DNA of 11,529 nucleotides from M0027 sp021713415 (GTDB lineage Bacteria; Pseudomonadota; Gammaproteobacteria; Francisellales; Francisellaceae). The notes under the pieces are model-generated. The model was not told where the DNA came from, searched no databases, and worked only from the letters and a program-made list of their open reading frames with translations. The first letter of the stretch is position 1. Every line of letters begins with the position of its first letter. Position numbers and translations under genes: made by a program. The stretch lies in contig JAKJJQ010000070.1 in NCBI GenBank assembly GCA_021713415.1, positions 1 through 11,529 of the forward strand, in the 5' to 3' direction. Positions 1 to 5,975 of the stretch are shown here, piece by piece.

Positions 1-66
1 TTTTCTGCGATGTCTTCGATGTCATCATCAGTATCTGATGAACCTCCAAATCAGCCATCAACTTAA
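1..66 (+). CDS. Possible C-terminal tail of an upstream gene (partial)
   Basis: Frame 1 is open from the left edge to a TAA at 64-66 and would encode a 21-residue tail rich in Ser, Met and Pro, ending DEPPNQPST. Such low-complexity, charged tails are common at the ends of large proteins. The family cannot be named from this fragment. The opposite strand is also open here, from an ATG at 57 leftwards, but it has no ribosome binding site. The plus-strand reading is preferred only because it gives a plausible tail followed by non-coding sequence. Confidence 0.35.
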   Translation, partial: FSAMSSMSSSVSDEPPNQPST

Positions 67-130
67 AATAGAAGTTATATATAAACCATTTATAATGAAA
101 AAGTCAATCCTATGAAAAATTACCTCAAAC

Positions 131-201
131 AATAGAAGATGACTTGGTGTGTGATTAGATCAAATTCTCTTAAGAAGAGAATAGTAATGCCACCTTCTAT
201 T
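131..201. repeat. Nested hairpin structure
   Basis: The outer arms 131-143 (AATAGAAGATGAC) and 189-201 (GCCACCTTCTATT) pair at 11 of 13 positions. Inside them lies a perfect 8-bp stem with a 3-base loop, ATTCTCTT (164-171), AAG, AAGAGAAT (175-182). There is no T-run after either stem, so it does not look like a simple terminator. It could be a structured RNA, a cruciform protein-binding site, or part of an oriT. Confidence 0.45.
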
Positions 202-241
202 GCAATGCATGATTACATAGACCATACTTTATTATTGAAGC

Positions 242-260
242 AATGATGTATCACATCATT
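242..260. repeat. Perfect inverted repeat AATGATGT-atc-ACATCATT
   Basis: Two 8-base arms separated by three bases form a perfect dyad of the size bound by dimeric DNA-binding proteins. It could be an operator or a partition-type site. No T-run follows it. Confidence 0.4.
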
Positions 261-329
261 ATATTAATTATAGCAATAAAATTTCAAAAGTTATTTTAAT
301 TTTTAAAAGCAGTATTTTAATTCTGTATC

Positions 330-348
330 GGGTCTTATGGAAGAACCC
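330..348. repeat. Short hairpin GGGTCTT / AAG-A-ACCC
   Basis: GGGTCTT at 330-336 pairs with AAGAACCC at 341-348, with one bulged A and the loop ATGG. No T-run follows. This is a weak structural feature in the non-coding leader region. Confidence 0.25.
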
Positions 349-404
349 ATGTATATCTATCCAGAGTAATTATTAATGACTACATCCATGTATAAAATAT
401 AGTC

Positions 405-476
405 AAAGTATCCTACAGCGCAAGTTCCGGGTTCATAGGTCAATTAGTGTGTGGCGGCTGAACGCAAGTATCTTAC
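405..476. repeat. Imperfect 12-base direct repeat pair
   Basis: AAAGTATCCTAC (405-416) recurs as CAAGTATCTTAC (465-476), 60 bases downstream, matching at 10 of 12 positions. CGCAAGT also occurs twice (419-425 and 463-469), and GTTCA (431-435) and TGAAC (459-463) form an inverted pair between the copies. The arrangement could be a protein-binding locus for replication, partition or transfer, but it is small enough to be partly chance. Confidence 0.3.
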
Positions 477-535
477 CCTTAGTCCAACAACTATAAATTT
501 AATAGCATATAGTGGAATTAACTGGATATTTTGAC

Positions 536-588
536 TTGATCTTTTTAACGCTATGTCTATAATTTAATAAAACTCGTTAAATAAAGGA
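536..588 (+). promoter_or_regulatory. Sigma-70-type promoter and ribosome binding site of the parA operon
   Basis: TTGATC (536-541) and a perfect TATAAT (558-563) are spaced by 16 bases. An alternative -35, TTGACT at 531-536, would give a spacing of 21. Transcription would start near 570, leaving a leader of about 25 bases. AAAGGA (583-588) sits 6 bases before the ATG at 595 and is a good Shine-Dalgarno sequence. Confidence 0.6.
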
Positions 589-594
589 ATAGAA

Positions 595-1566
595 ATGAAG
601 TTGGCTCAACTTTCTCAAGTATCAGGAATTCCAAGACACACATTAACTGCTAGAGTAACAAATTTATTTGATAAAAATACCCTTCTTCGTGATAAAAATA
701 ATCATATCATTTTAACTCCTGACCAATGTAAAATTGCAATAGGAAAACAATTAAATAACTTTCATGGGAAAGTTATTAGAATTGGTAATCTAAAAGGTGG
801 TGTTGGTAAAACTTCAATAGCATATTTATTAGCTAACGCCATTTCTTCTATTGGTCTAAAAACATGTGTAATTGATTTTGACATTCAAATGAATTTAACT
901 TCTTTATACGTAAAAAAAGACAATAAACTACCTGTTTTTTTAGATATTATAAATGAAAAAGCTGAAATATCAGACATAATTATTAAATTAACAGATACCT
1001 TGTCGTTAGTCCCATCTTCCCAAAGAAATAGTTTAATTGAAAAAGAACTATTAGCTCAAACTAGAAAGCATCAATTACATTGGTTTAATGATATATGTTT
1101 AAACTATTTAAGAAATAATTTTGATGTAATAATATTTGATACTCCTCCTGACTTAGGAACATTAAATTCAGTTACTGGATTATGTTTGACTGACGGAGAC
1201 AATTTTCTTTTTCCTGTTGATCCCGATGAGTTTGCATTGGATGGTGTTGATATGGTTTTAAGCGATATTAATAAAATACGATCTTCATACAGAGTTAAAG
1301 GTAACCCAGATATGGCTATTGTTATGAATAGATTTGATCAAACTGTCAAAGAAGATTTAAAAGCCTTAATGGATGCAAATACTAAATTTGAAGATGCATT
1401 GTCTAATACTATTATTCGCAAAATGGCAAGATTGAAAGAATATGTAAAAAATAAAATTGATTTTCAAAATCTTACCAGAGGCAAAGATATTTTTATCGCT
1501 ATTAATGGGCTGTTAATTGAATTAGGTATCATAAGAAAGTGGGGTTCGGATAATGAAACTATCTGA
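595..1566 (+). CDS. parA: ParA-family partition ATPase with N-terminal helix-turn-helix
   Basis: ParA proteins are deviant Walker-type ATPases that bind DNA non-specifically when ATP-bound and position plasmids or islands with a centromere-binding partner. Seen here: residues 1-50 look like a small MerR-like helix-turn-helix (LAQLSQVSGIPRHTLTARV); the deviant Walker A motif is LKGGVGKTS at 66-74, with its signature first lysine K67; IDFDIQMNLT lies at 93-102; Walker B is VIIFDTPPD at 178-186. The 323-residue length with an N-terminal DNA-binding domain fits the self-regulating plasmid/ICE type of ParA. The start is supported by AAAGGA 6 bases upstream. The end overlaps the next start by 14 bases, so translation of the two is probably coupled. 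No ParB is recognisable in the window; the overlapping gene is the natural candidate partner. Confidence 0.9.
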   Translation: MKLAQLSQVSGIPRHTLTARVTNLFDKNTLLRDKNNHIILTPDQCKIAIGKQLNNFHGKVIRIGNLKGGVGKTSIAYLLANAISSIGLKTCVIDFDIQMNLTSLYVKKDNKLPVFLDIINEKAEISDIIIKLTDTLSLVPSSQRNSLIEKELLAQTRKHQLHWFNDICLNYLRNNFDVIIFDTPPDLGTLNSVTGLCLTDGDNFLFPVDPDEFALDGVDMVLSDINKIRSSYRVKGNPDMAIVMNRFDQTVKEDLKALMDANTKFEDALSNTIIRKMARLKEYVKNKIDFQNLTRGKDIFIAINGLLIELGIIRKWGSDNETI

Positions 1567-2941
1567 TATGCTTAAAAAGGCAGAAGAAAAACTAAAAACA
1601 AATAATGATACTGAAGAAATATCGGCTCCTTGGGAAACAACTTCTATTAAAACTACCCTCAAAAATAATTCAAATTATCAAGAAAATCATCAGGGAACAA
1701 TTGGGGGACAATTAGAGGACACTAAGGGAACAATTGGGGGACAATTAGAGGACACTAAGGGAACAATTGGGGGACAATTAGAGGACACTAAGGGAACAAT
1801 TGGGGGACAATTAGAGGACACTAAGGGAACAATTGGGGGACAATTAGAGGACACTAAGGGAACAATTGGGGGACAATTAGAGGACACTAAGGGAACAATT
1901 GGGGGACAATTAGAGGACACTAAGGGAACAATTGGGGGACAATTAGAGGACACTAAGGGAACAATTGGGGGACAATTAGATTTAGAAAATATATATGCGT
2001 ATATTGATTCATTAGGTGGAAAACAGTTACTTATTATACAATATATTGTCCTTAATCTTGATACCCATAAGAGTTATGAAACTACCAACCTCAAAAGCAC
2101 TGATATATGTAGATTTGCTAGTATTTCCAAAGATTCATTTAAGACACACATTCGACGATTAATTAAAAAAAATATACTCGTTAGATTGAGAGGCAAAACT
2201 TCTTTGCATGGTTTCGTTAAGTTTAAAATTAATAAGCCTATTTTGACAAAAATTAAAACTATATTAGGGGACAGTAATAAAGAAAAAACCTCTATATATA
2301 ATAGTAATATTATTACTACAGACAATAATTCTAATGATGTGCTTAATGAAAAAGATCTGTTAATAACAAAAATGCAAAAACAGATAAAAGAATTACAACA
2401 ACAAAAAATTACCTTTGAGGAAATGGACACCAACATAACTAATTTAGAAAATGATTTCAGCACAGTTGATTTTTCAGAGCTATCTGAGTTTGGCTTTAAG
2501 AAAAGCCACTTGGATCAGATTAAAAGTTTTGGCACTGTTACTCCAGAAGTAGCACAAGAGAGTATTAATCATTACGCATGGGCATTACATAATCGAAAAG
2601 AAGAAATGCAAAAGTATGCTCCAGAGAAAAATCGTTTTAAAGGTTTATTTGGCGTTTTAAGAAAAGGTAATGCTTGGACAGAAGATGGTTATATTGATCC
2701 TATAGATGAAGCTATTCAAAAATCTTTAGATGCGAAACGCAAAAAATTAGCACAAGTTAAAAAGCAAAAAGAAGAAATGTTTTCATTAGATTTTGAGCTA
2801 TGGAAAGAATCTTTATCTGAAGATGATCTAAATAAAATTAACAACCAAATTAAATCTAAAACTCAGGGTAGAAAATCAGGAGCGATGTATGAAGCTGCTT
2901 TAAAGGATCATTTCAAAAACAACTTTCATACATCTAGGTGA
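1553..2941 (+). CDS. Winged-helix replication initiator- or partition-like protein with 11-residue repeats
   Basis: This 462-residue protein has a short N-terminal region (1-47) and eight identical copies of GTIGGQLEDTK plus a truncated ninth (48-142). A winged helix-turn-helix follows (about 146-235, with ISKDSFKTHIRRLIKKNILVR as the likely recognition helix and wing), then a Gln/Lys-rich coiled coil (263-301). The C-terminal domain (about 308-460) contains EFGFKKSHLDQIKSFG, RFKGLFGVLRKG and a basic tail. From memory, similar proteins with other short Gly/Thr/Gln repeats and the same C-terminal pattern occur on mobile elements of proteobacteria; I cannot name a verified family. Its position between parA (14-base overlap) and dnaB suggests that it binds DNA at the element's origin or centromere and may recruit DnaB. 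The repeat-coding DNA may be its binding site. The function is inferred. Confidence 0.7.
   Translation: MKLSDMLKKAEEKLKTNNDTEEISAPWETTSIKTTLKNNSNYQENHQGTIGGQLEDTKGTIGGQLEDTKGTIGGQLEDTKGTIGGQLEDTKGTIGGQLEDTKGTIGGQLEDTKGTIGGQLEDTKGTIGGQLEDTKGTIGGQLDLENIYAYIDSLGGKQLLIIQYIVLNLDTHKSYETTNLKSTDICRFASISKDSFKTHIRRLIKKNILVRLRGKTSLHGFVKFKINKPILTKIKTILGDSNKEKTSIYNSNIITTDNNSNDVLNEKDLLITKMQKQIKELQQQKITFEEMDTNITNLENDFSTVDFSELSEFGFKKSHLDQIKSFGTVTPEVAQESINHYAWALHNRKEEMQKYAPEKNRFKGLFGVLRKGNAWTEDGYIDPIDEAIQKSLDAKRKKLAQVKKQKEEMFSLDFELWKESLSEDDLNKINNQIKSKTQGRKSGAMYEAALKDHFKNNFHTSR
1694..1978 (+). repeat. Eight perfect 33-bp tandem repeats plus a 21-bp partial copy (iteron-like, in-gene)
   Basis: Copies begin every 33 bases from 1694 to 1925; a partial ninth covers 1958-1978. 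All copies appear identical, including silent positions. Each unit divides into three related 11-mers: ACAATTGGGGG, ACAATTAGAGG and ACACTAAGGGA (starting at 1697, 1708 and 1719 in the first copy). The array is therefore also an 11-bp periodic ladder, close to one site per helical turn. The plus strand is strongly purine- and G-biased. All units are in frame and encode GTIGGQLEDTK. Possible roles are iterons of a replication origin, a centromere, or a purely recent slippage-generated peptide repeat. Confidence 0.97.
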
Positions 2942-2977
2942 TTGCATGAGTGAATGCAGAAGTGAGGAATCAAATTA

Positions 2978-4318
2978 ATGACTACTCAAGAAAAACTATA
3001 CGAGATAGAAGCAGAACGGTCAATCCTAGGATCGCTTCTAATTGATAATGATTGCTATGATAAAATTAGCGATAAGATAGAAGTAAAAGACTTTTATGAT
3101 AGACGTCATCAACTGATATTCACACATATTCAACGATTACTAGAAGCAGGTACACCATTAGATGCAGTAACACTCGGTGATATTTTAGAAGATGCCAAAC
3201 TTTTGGATGATGCAGGCGGTCTTTCATATTTAGCCGATATAGCGAGACATACCCCAACAAGCAGCAACTGCATTGCTTATACAGAGATCGTTAAACGTAG
3301 GGCAATTAAACGGCATTTACGGCAAGCTTTAGTTCGCAGTAATGAACTAATTAACAATAATATAGATGAACATCAGCTTATTGATGAAGTAGAAAAAGAA
3401 ATTTTATCTGTTAGAGCAATAGCAGAATCAGATCAACATGATTTTAAATCTGCTAAAGAATTGTTACCCAAATTTATAGATCAACTAGAAGCTAAACAAT
3501 ACAGCGAAAATGGTATTACAGGAATACCAACAGGCTTTATAGATTTAGATAAAAAAACAGCAGGTCTTCACCCAAGTCAACTTATCGTTGTAGCTGGTAG
3601 ACCATCTATGGGTAAGACGACCTTTGCGATGAATATTGTAGAGAATGTACTAAAAGAAACTGACAAGTCAGTTTTAGTTTTTTCATTAGAGATGTCAGCA
3701 GATGAAATCCTAGAACGTAGAATTTCATCAGTAGGAAATATTCATTTATCAAACTTACGAACAGGCAAGCTATCAGAAGGTGATTGGGGTAAAGTAAGTA
3801 TTGCAGTTGAACATGTAAAAGATAGAAAAATGACAATTGTAGATACGCCAGCTTTGACGCCATTAAACGTCAAGCATAAAGCCAGAGCCTTTAAGCGCCA
3901 AAATCCAGATTTAGGCTTAATCGTTGTAGATTACTTACAATTAATGCAAGTTCATGAGTCAGGCTTAAATAGGACTCAAGAAGTTACTAAAATATCGAAT
4001 GAATTAAAAGCCATAGCTAAAGAGTTAAGTGTACCAGTTATAGCAATATCTCAGCTTAATCGTTCAGTAGATGATAGAGCAGATAGACGCCCAAGAATGT
4101 CTGATTTAAGAGAGTCAGGCGCAATAGAACAAGATGCAGATGTTATTTTGTTTGTTTATAGAGAAGAAGTTTATGATAGGGATAAACCAGAAGCAAAAGG
4201 CAAAGCAGAGATAGTAATAGGCAAACAAAGAAATGGGGGCGTTGGTAACATAGGATTATTATTTAAAGGAGAAAACTGTAAATTTGCAAGCATGACTTTA
4301 AATGAAGATTTTCATTGA
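2978..4318 (+). CDS. dnaB: Replicative DNA helicase, DnaB family
   Basis: DnaB hexamers unwind DNA 5' to 3' at the replication fork using ATP. The N-terminal DnaB domain spans about 8-110 (AERSILGSLL at the start). The RecA-like domain follows, with Walker A GRPSMGKT (207-214), the SLEMS motif (236-240), Walker B LIVVDYLQLM (314-323), the SQLNR motif (359-363), DLRESGAIEQDAD (376-388) and KQRNGGVG (416-423), whose R418 is the usual arginine finger. All catalytic elements are present. At 446 residues it is slightly shorter than chromosomal DnaB. A purine-rich GAGGA precedes the start. It follows the winged-helix gene after 36 bases, so it is probably the element's own helicase, loaded by that protein or by a host loader. 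Element-borne dnaB genes next to parA are known from ICEs and genomic islands. Confidence 0.95.
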   Translation: MTTQEKLYEIEAERSILGSLLIDNDCYDKISDKIEVKDFYDRRHQLIFTHIQRLLEAGTPLDAVTLGDILEDAKLLDDAGGLSYLADIARHTPTSSNCIAYTEIVKRRAIKRHLRQALVRSNELINNNIDEHQLIDEVEKEILSVRAIAESDQHDFKSAKELLPKFIDQLEAKQYSENGITGIPTGFIDLDKKTAGLHPSQLIVVAGRPSMGKTTFAMNIVENVLKETDKSVLVFSLEMSADEILERRISSVGNIHLSNLRTGKLSEGDWGKVSIAVEHVKDRKMTIVDTPALTPLNVKHKARAFKRQNPDLGLIVVDYLQLMQVHESGLNRTQEVTKISNELKAIAKELSVPVIAISQLNRSVDDRADRRPRMSDLRESGAIEQDADVILFVYREEVYDRDKPEAKGKAEIVIGKQRNGGVGNIGLLFKGENCKFASMTLNEDFH

Positions 4319-4454
4319 TATCAAATTCGCATCAGATGAGCGGCTATTCGCATTTTATCGTGAACAAAGTCAAAAAATGATGCGATTAAGCGTTCACGGC
4401 ATGCGAATGACTTATATTAAAAAATTGGTTGAAAAGTATCTAAAAAATTATTAG
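4302..4454 (+). CDS. Possible 50-residue protein overlapping the dnaB end
   Basis: An ATG at 4302, directly after an in-frame TAA, opens 50 codons ending with TAG at 4452-4454 and overlaps the dnaB 3' end by 17 bases. The product is basic (MKIFIDIKFASDERLFAFYR at the start, KKLVEKYLKNY at the end) and is not recognised. No clear Shine-Dalgarno sequence is visible, but coupling to dnaB termination would be possible. The same DNA holds several copies of an 8-base motif, so the stretch could be a regulatory or origin segment rather than a gene. Confidence 0.35.
   Translation: MKIFIDIKFASDERLFAFYREQSQKMMRLSVHGMRMTYIKKLVEKYLKNY
4325..4408. repeat. Cluster of ATTCGCAT / ATGCGAAT motifs
   Basis: ATTCGCAT occurs at 4325-4332 and 4346-4353, 21 bases or two helical turns apart. 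Its reverse complement ATGCGAAT is at 4401-4408, and a 7-of-8 match, ATGCGATT, is at 4380-4387. The motif is G+C-richer than its surroundings and should be rare by chance in this base composition. It may be a protein-binding cluster just downstream of dnaB. Confidence 0.4.
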
Positions 4455-4498
4455 AGTTACTCGGACATTTATAACGCATACGCATGGAATAATAAAAA

Positions 4499-4927
4499 AT
4501 GAAATTTGATGAATATCTTAAAGTAATAGAACAGAAAAATGATGAGATATTAAAAGTATTTGAAGAATCTTTAATTGATGCTAAGTTAACTAAAAAAACG
4601 ATAAAAAACCATATAGCTAATATAGCAACTTTTCAAAATTATATAAATTATGCAGCATGCGATACAGAAGATTTGCGTACTCTATTAGAAATTGATATTG
4701 GAGATTTAACAGACTTTTTTAATCATTGGTTTCCAGAAAAATGTATGTGGGCATCAGCTAATAATGTTAAATCAATAACAGGATCATTGAAAAAATTCTG
4801 TAAGGTTATGTTAGATAAGAAGCAGATGACTAAAGAAAGATATGAAGATATTTTATATACAATAAAAGAAGAAAAAGATGAGTGGCTAGAGGCTTGCGAT
4901 TTTGAAGAAAGTGATAGTTATTGGTAA
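4499..4927 (+). CDS. Recombinase-like protein: core-binding (SAM-like) domain only
   Basis: This 142-residue acidic protein resembles the N-terminal core-binding domain of tyrosine recombinases. It has helices with LTKKTIKNHIANIATFQNY (30-48) and ASANNVKSITGSLKKF (85-100), the typical pattern of a SAM-like integrase N-domain. No catalytic domain follows: the Arg...His-x-x-Arg...Tyr residues are absent and the gene stops cleanly. Stand-alone proteins of this type are known to me in many bacteria as short hypothetical or 'recombinase' proteins, with no assigned role that I can state. A GGA about 10 bases before the ATG is a weak ribosome binding site. It ends one base before the convergent antitoxin gene. 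Confidence 0.6.
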   Translation: MKFDEYLKVIEQKNDEILKVFEESLIDAKLTKKTIKNHIANIATFQNYINYAACDTEDLRTLLEIDIGDLTDFFNHWFPEKCMWASANNVKSITGSLKKFCKVMLDKKQMTKERYEDILYTIKEEKDEWLEACDFEESDSYW

Positions 4928-4928
4928 A

Positions 4929-5249
4929 TTATGCAGCGCTAATAGATAATCTGAAACCAAGTGCTTTTAAAATATTTCCAAGCGTTAAAAATCTAGGATT
5001 CCCTTTACTAGATAAAATTCTGTATAAATGAGTTCTATCAAGTCCTGTTTTTTTTGATAACATCCCAATGCCACCTTGCGCTTCAACAACATTCTTTAAT
5101 GCCATCATAAAAGCGTTAGTATCGCCATCATCTTCATATTCTTCTAGTGCTACCTCTAAATAAGCCATAGCATCTTCTTTATCTTGTAAGCTTTCAATCA
5201 GCTTCTCATGATAATCAGAGGTATTATTTCTGATATAATCTCTATTCAT
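4929..5249 (-). CDS. HigA-like antitoxin, XRE-type helix-turn-helix
   Basis: The antitoxin of a toxin-antitoxin pair: it neutralises the toxin and usually represses the operon. The 106-residue product has an acidic N-terminal half (ESLQDKEDAMAYLEVALEEYEDD) and a C-terminal helix-turn-helix (about 60-98: GGIGMLSKKTGLDRTHLYRILSSKGNP, then LGNILKALGF). This order matches the 'addiction module antidote' family that pairs with HigB/RelE-type toxins. The start at 5249 is chosen because GGAGG (complement of 5255-5259) lies 5 bases before it; a longer reading from 5273 would begin inside the toxin gene without such a site. It overlaps the toxin end by 8 bases, so translation is coupled with toxin first. 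Confidence 0.85.
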   Translation of the reverse strand: MNRDYIRNNTSDYHEKLIESLQDKEDAMAYLEVALEEYEDDGDTNAFMMALKNVVEAQGGIGMLSKKTGLDRTHLYRILSSKGNPRFLTLGNILKALGFRLSISAA

Positions 5250-5571
5250 TTTTACCTCCACTTTTAAATTCATTCCAATATTTTTTAGCTAGCTGTATGT
5301 CTTTTGATTGAGTTTTTTTATCACCAGCTGATAGTAAAATATAAATTACATCTTTTTCTTTGGCATAATAAACTCGATATCCAGAACCAAATGCCATACG
5401 TAGTTCAAAAACCCCATCACCGACTGATTTATAATCACCTTCATTACCAAAGTAGAGGCGATCAATACGGCGTTTAATTCTAGCCTGAATTACTTTATCT
5501 TTAATTTTATTTAACCAGACAAGGAAAGGTTCTTTCCCATCTTTAGTTTTAAATATTTTAACGTCTTTCAT
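5242..5571 (-). CDS. HigB/RelE-family toxin (addiction module killer protein)
   Basis: Toxins of this family are small basic ribosome-dependent mRNA endonucleases, and this 109-residue protein fits. Family marks are PFLVWLNKIKDKVIQARIKRRIDRL (15-39), a GNEGDYKSVGDGVFELRM segment (42-59), GSGYRVYYA (62-70) and a C-terminal LLSAGDKKTQSKDIQLAKKYW. The RIKRR/ELR/YRVYY basic residues are those conserved in the family. The start at 5571 is chosen because family members begin just before this point; an upstream ATG at 5598 adds nine residues. Neither start has a strong Shine-Dalgarno sequence. Together with the overlapping antitoxin it forms a two-gene module that probably stabilises the element. 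The gene looks intact. Confidence 0.85.
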   Translation of the reverse strand: MKDVKIFKTKDGKEPFLVWLNKIKDKVIQARIKRRIDRLYFGNEGDYKSVGDGVFELRMAFGSGYRVYYAKEKDVIYILLSAGDKKTQSKDIQLAKKYWNEFKSGGKNE

Positions 5572-5626
5572 AGATAAATTGTAGTTAATAAACAACATAA
5601 AATCAAGAACAATGTTGTCTATCTAT

Positions 5627-5638
5627 AACATATATGTT
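5627..5638. promoter_or_regulatory. 12-bp palindrome, possible operator of the toxin-antitoxin operon
   Basis: AACATATATGTT is a perfect palindrome about 55 bases upstream of the toxin start, in the AT-rich region where the minus-strand promoter must lie. Antitoxins of this class bind such dyads. Short AT palindromes are easy to find by chance in this composition. Confidence 0.3.
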
Positions 5639-5731
5639 TTTTATTTGAATTCATTTTAGAGCAAAATTTACTTAAAATTTCTGTCTGTAAAGTTTTTATC
5701 AATTTAGCTATACTGCGTCATAATTATCTGT

Positions 5732-5766
5732 AATAATTCTGTTAAATCATTTAAGTCAGAATTATT
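5732..5766. repeat. Hairpin with perfect 10-bp outer stem
   Basis: AATAATTCTG (5732-5741) pairs perfectly with CAGAATTATT (5757-5766). The enclosed TTAAATCATTTAA extends the stem inward. It is followed by TTATAG, so it might act as a weak terminator, but the T-run is poor. It lies upstream of a second hairpin and a strong ribosome binding site. Confidence 0.45.
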
Positions 5767-5775
5767 TTATAGCGA

Positions 5776-5805
5776 ACCAGTAACATGTTGCCCCATGTTA
5801 CTGGT
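5776..5805. repeat. Hairpin with perfect 12-bp stem before a strong ribosome binding site
   Basis: ACCAGTAACATG (5776-5787) pairs perfectly with CATGTTACTGGT (5794-5805) around the loop TTGCCC. There is no T-run after it. It sits 18 bases before AGGAGGT, so as RNA it would be a stable leader structure next to the translation start of the small ORF at 5837. It could stabilise the transcript or be a protein-binding site. Confidence 0.6.
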
Positions 5806-5836
5806 GCTAACCACAAAACTATAGGAGGTAGTTATT

Positions 5837-5908
5837 ATGGCTAACCAAATGATATTTTTTCAAATTGATTTCGTCAATAACATGTTGAGTTTATTTAGAT
5901 TTTATTAA
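5837..5908 (+). CDS. Possible 23-residue Phe-rich peptide with consensus ribosome binding site
   Basis: AGGAGGT (5823-5829) lies 7 bases before an ATG that opens 23 codons. The peptide is hydrophobic, starts MANQMIFFQIDF and ends SLFRFY, with five Phe residues. The ribosome binding site is among the best in the window, which argues that the ORF is translated. It could be a leader peptide for the transporter gene 67 bases downstream, a small membrane-active (type I toxin-like) peptide, or the remnant of a longer gene. No attenuator-like hairpin with a T-run is visible between it and the next gene. It is not recognised as any known peptide. Confidence 0.4.
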   Translation: MANQMIFFQIDFVNNMLSLFRFY

Positions 5909-5975
5909 TCATGGTACATAACTTCTTATTGTTATTCTTTTACATTTATTTTTAATAAAATAGGATATAGATCAT

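Larger units (their letters stand above)
67..594. other. Non-coding region upstream of the parA operon with hairpins and repeats
   Basis: No ORF with a credible ribosome binding site is visible in these 528 bases. The region holds a nested hairpin structure (131-201), a perfect 8-bp inverted repeat (242-260), a hairpin with one bulge (330-348), an imperfect 12-base direct repeat (405-416 and 465-476) and a promoter. The stretch 411-480 is more G+C-rich than its surroundings. Lying just before parA, this is where a partition site, replication origin or transfer origin would be expected. None of these can be assigned from sequence alone. Confidence 0.5.

Noticed and set aside
411..480. tRNA or tRNA fragment as an attachment site
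   Set aside because: The G+C-richer block contains GGGTTCA but no acceptor stem, anticodon stem or standard T-loop pattern could be drawn.
1690..1953. Minus-strand open frame of 87 codons over the repeat array
   Set aside because: It exists only because the 33-bp unit has no stop on that strand; the product is a pure repeat and no ribosome binding site is present.
1694..1978. CRISPR array
   Set aside because: The 33-bp units are directly adjacent with no spacers, are in frame within a protein gene, and no cas gene is near.
1694..1978. G-quadruplex-forming array on the plus strand
   Set aside because: Only one GGGGG and one GGG run occur per unit, separated by about 7 and 18 bases; the long loops make stable quadruplexes doubtful.
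2074..2463. Minus-strand frame of 129 codons opposite the winged-helix gene
   Set aside because: Antisense shadow of a well-supported gene; the product is low-complexity hydrophobic with no motif.
2942..2977. Small hairpin TGCAT-gagtga-ATGCA between the winged-helix gene and dnaB
   Set aside because: A five-base stem is too short to support a terminator or operator call.
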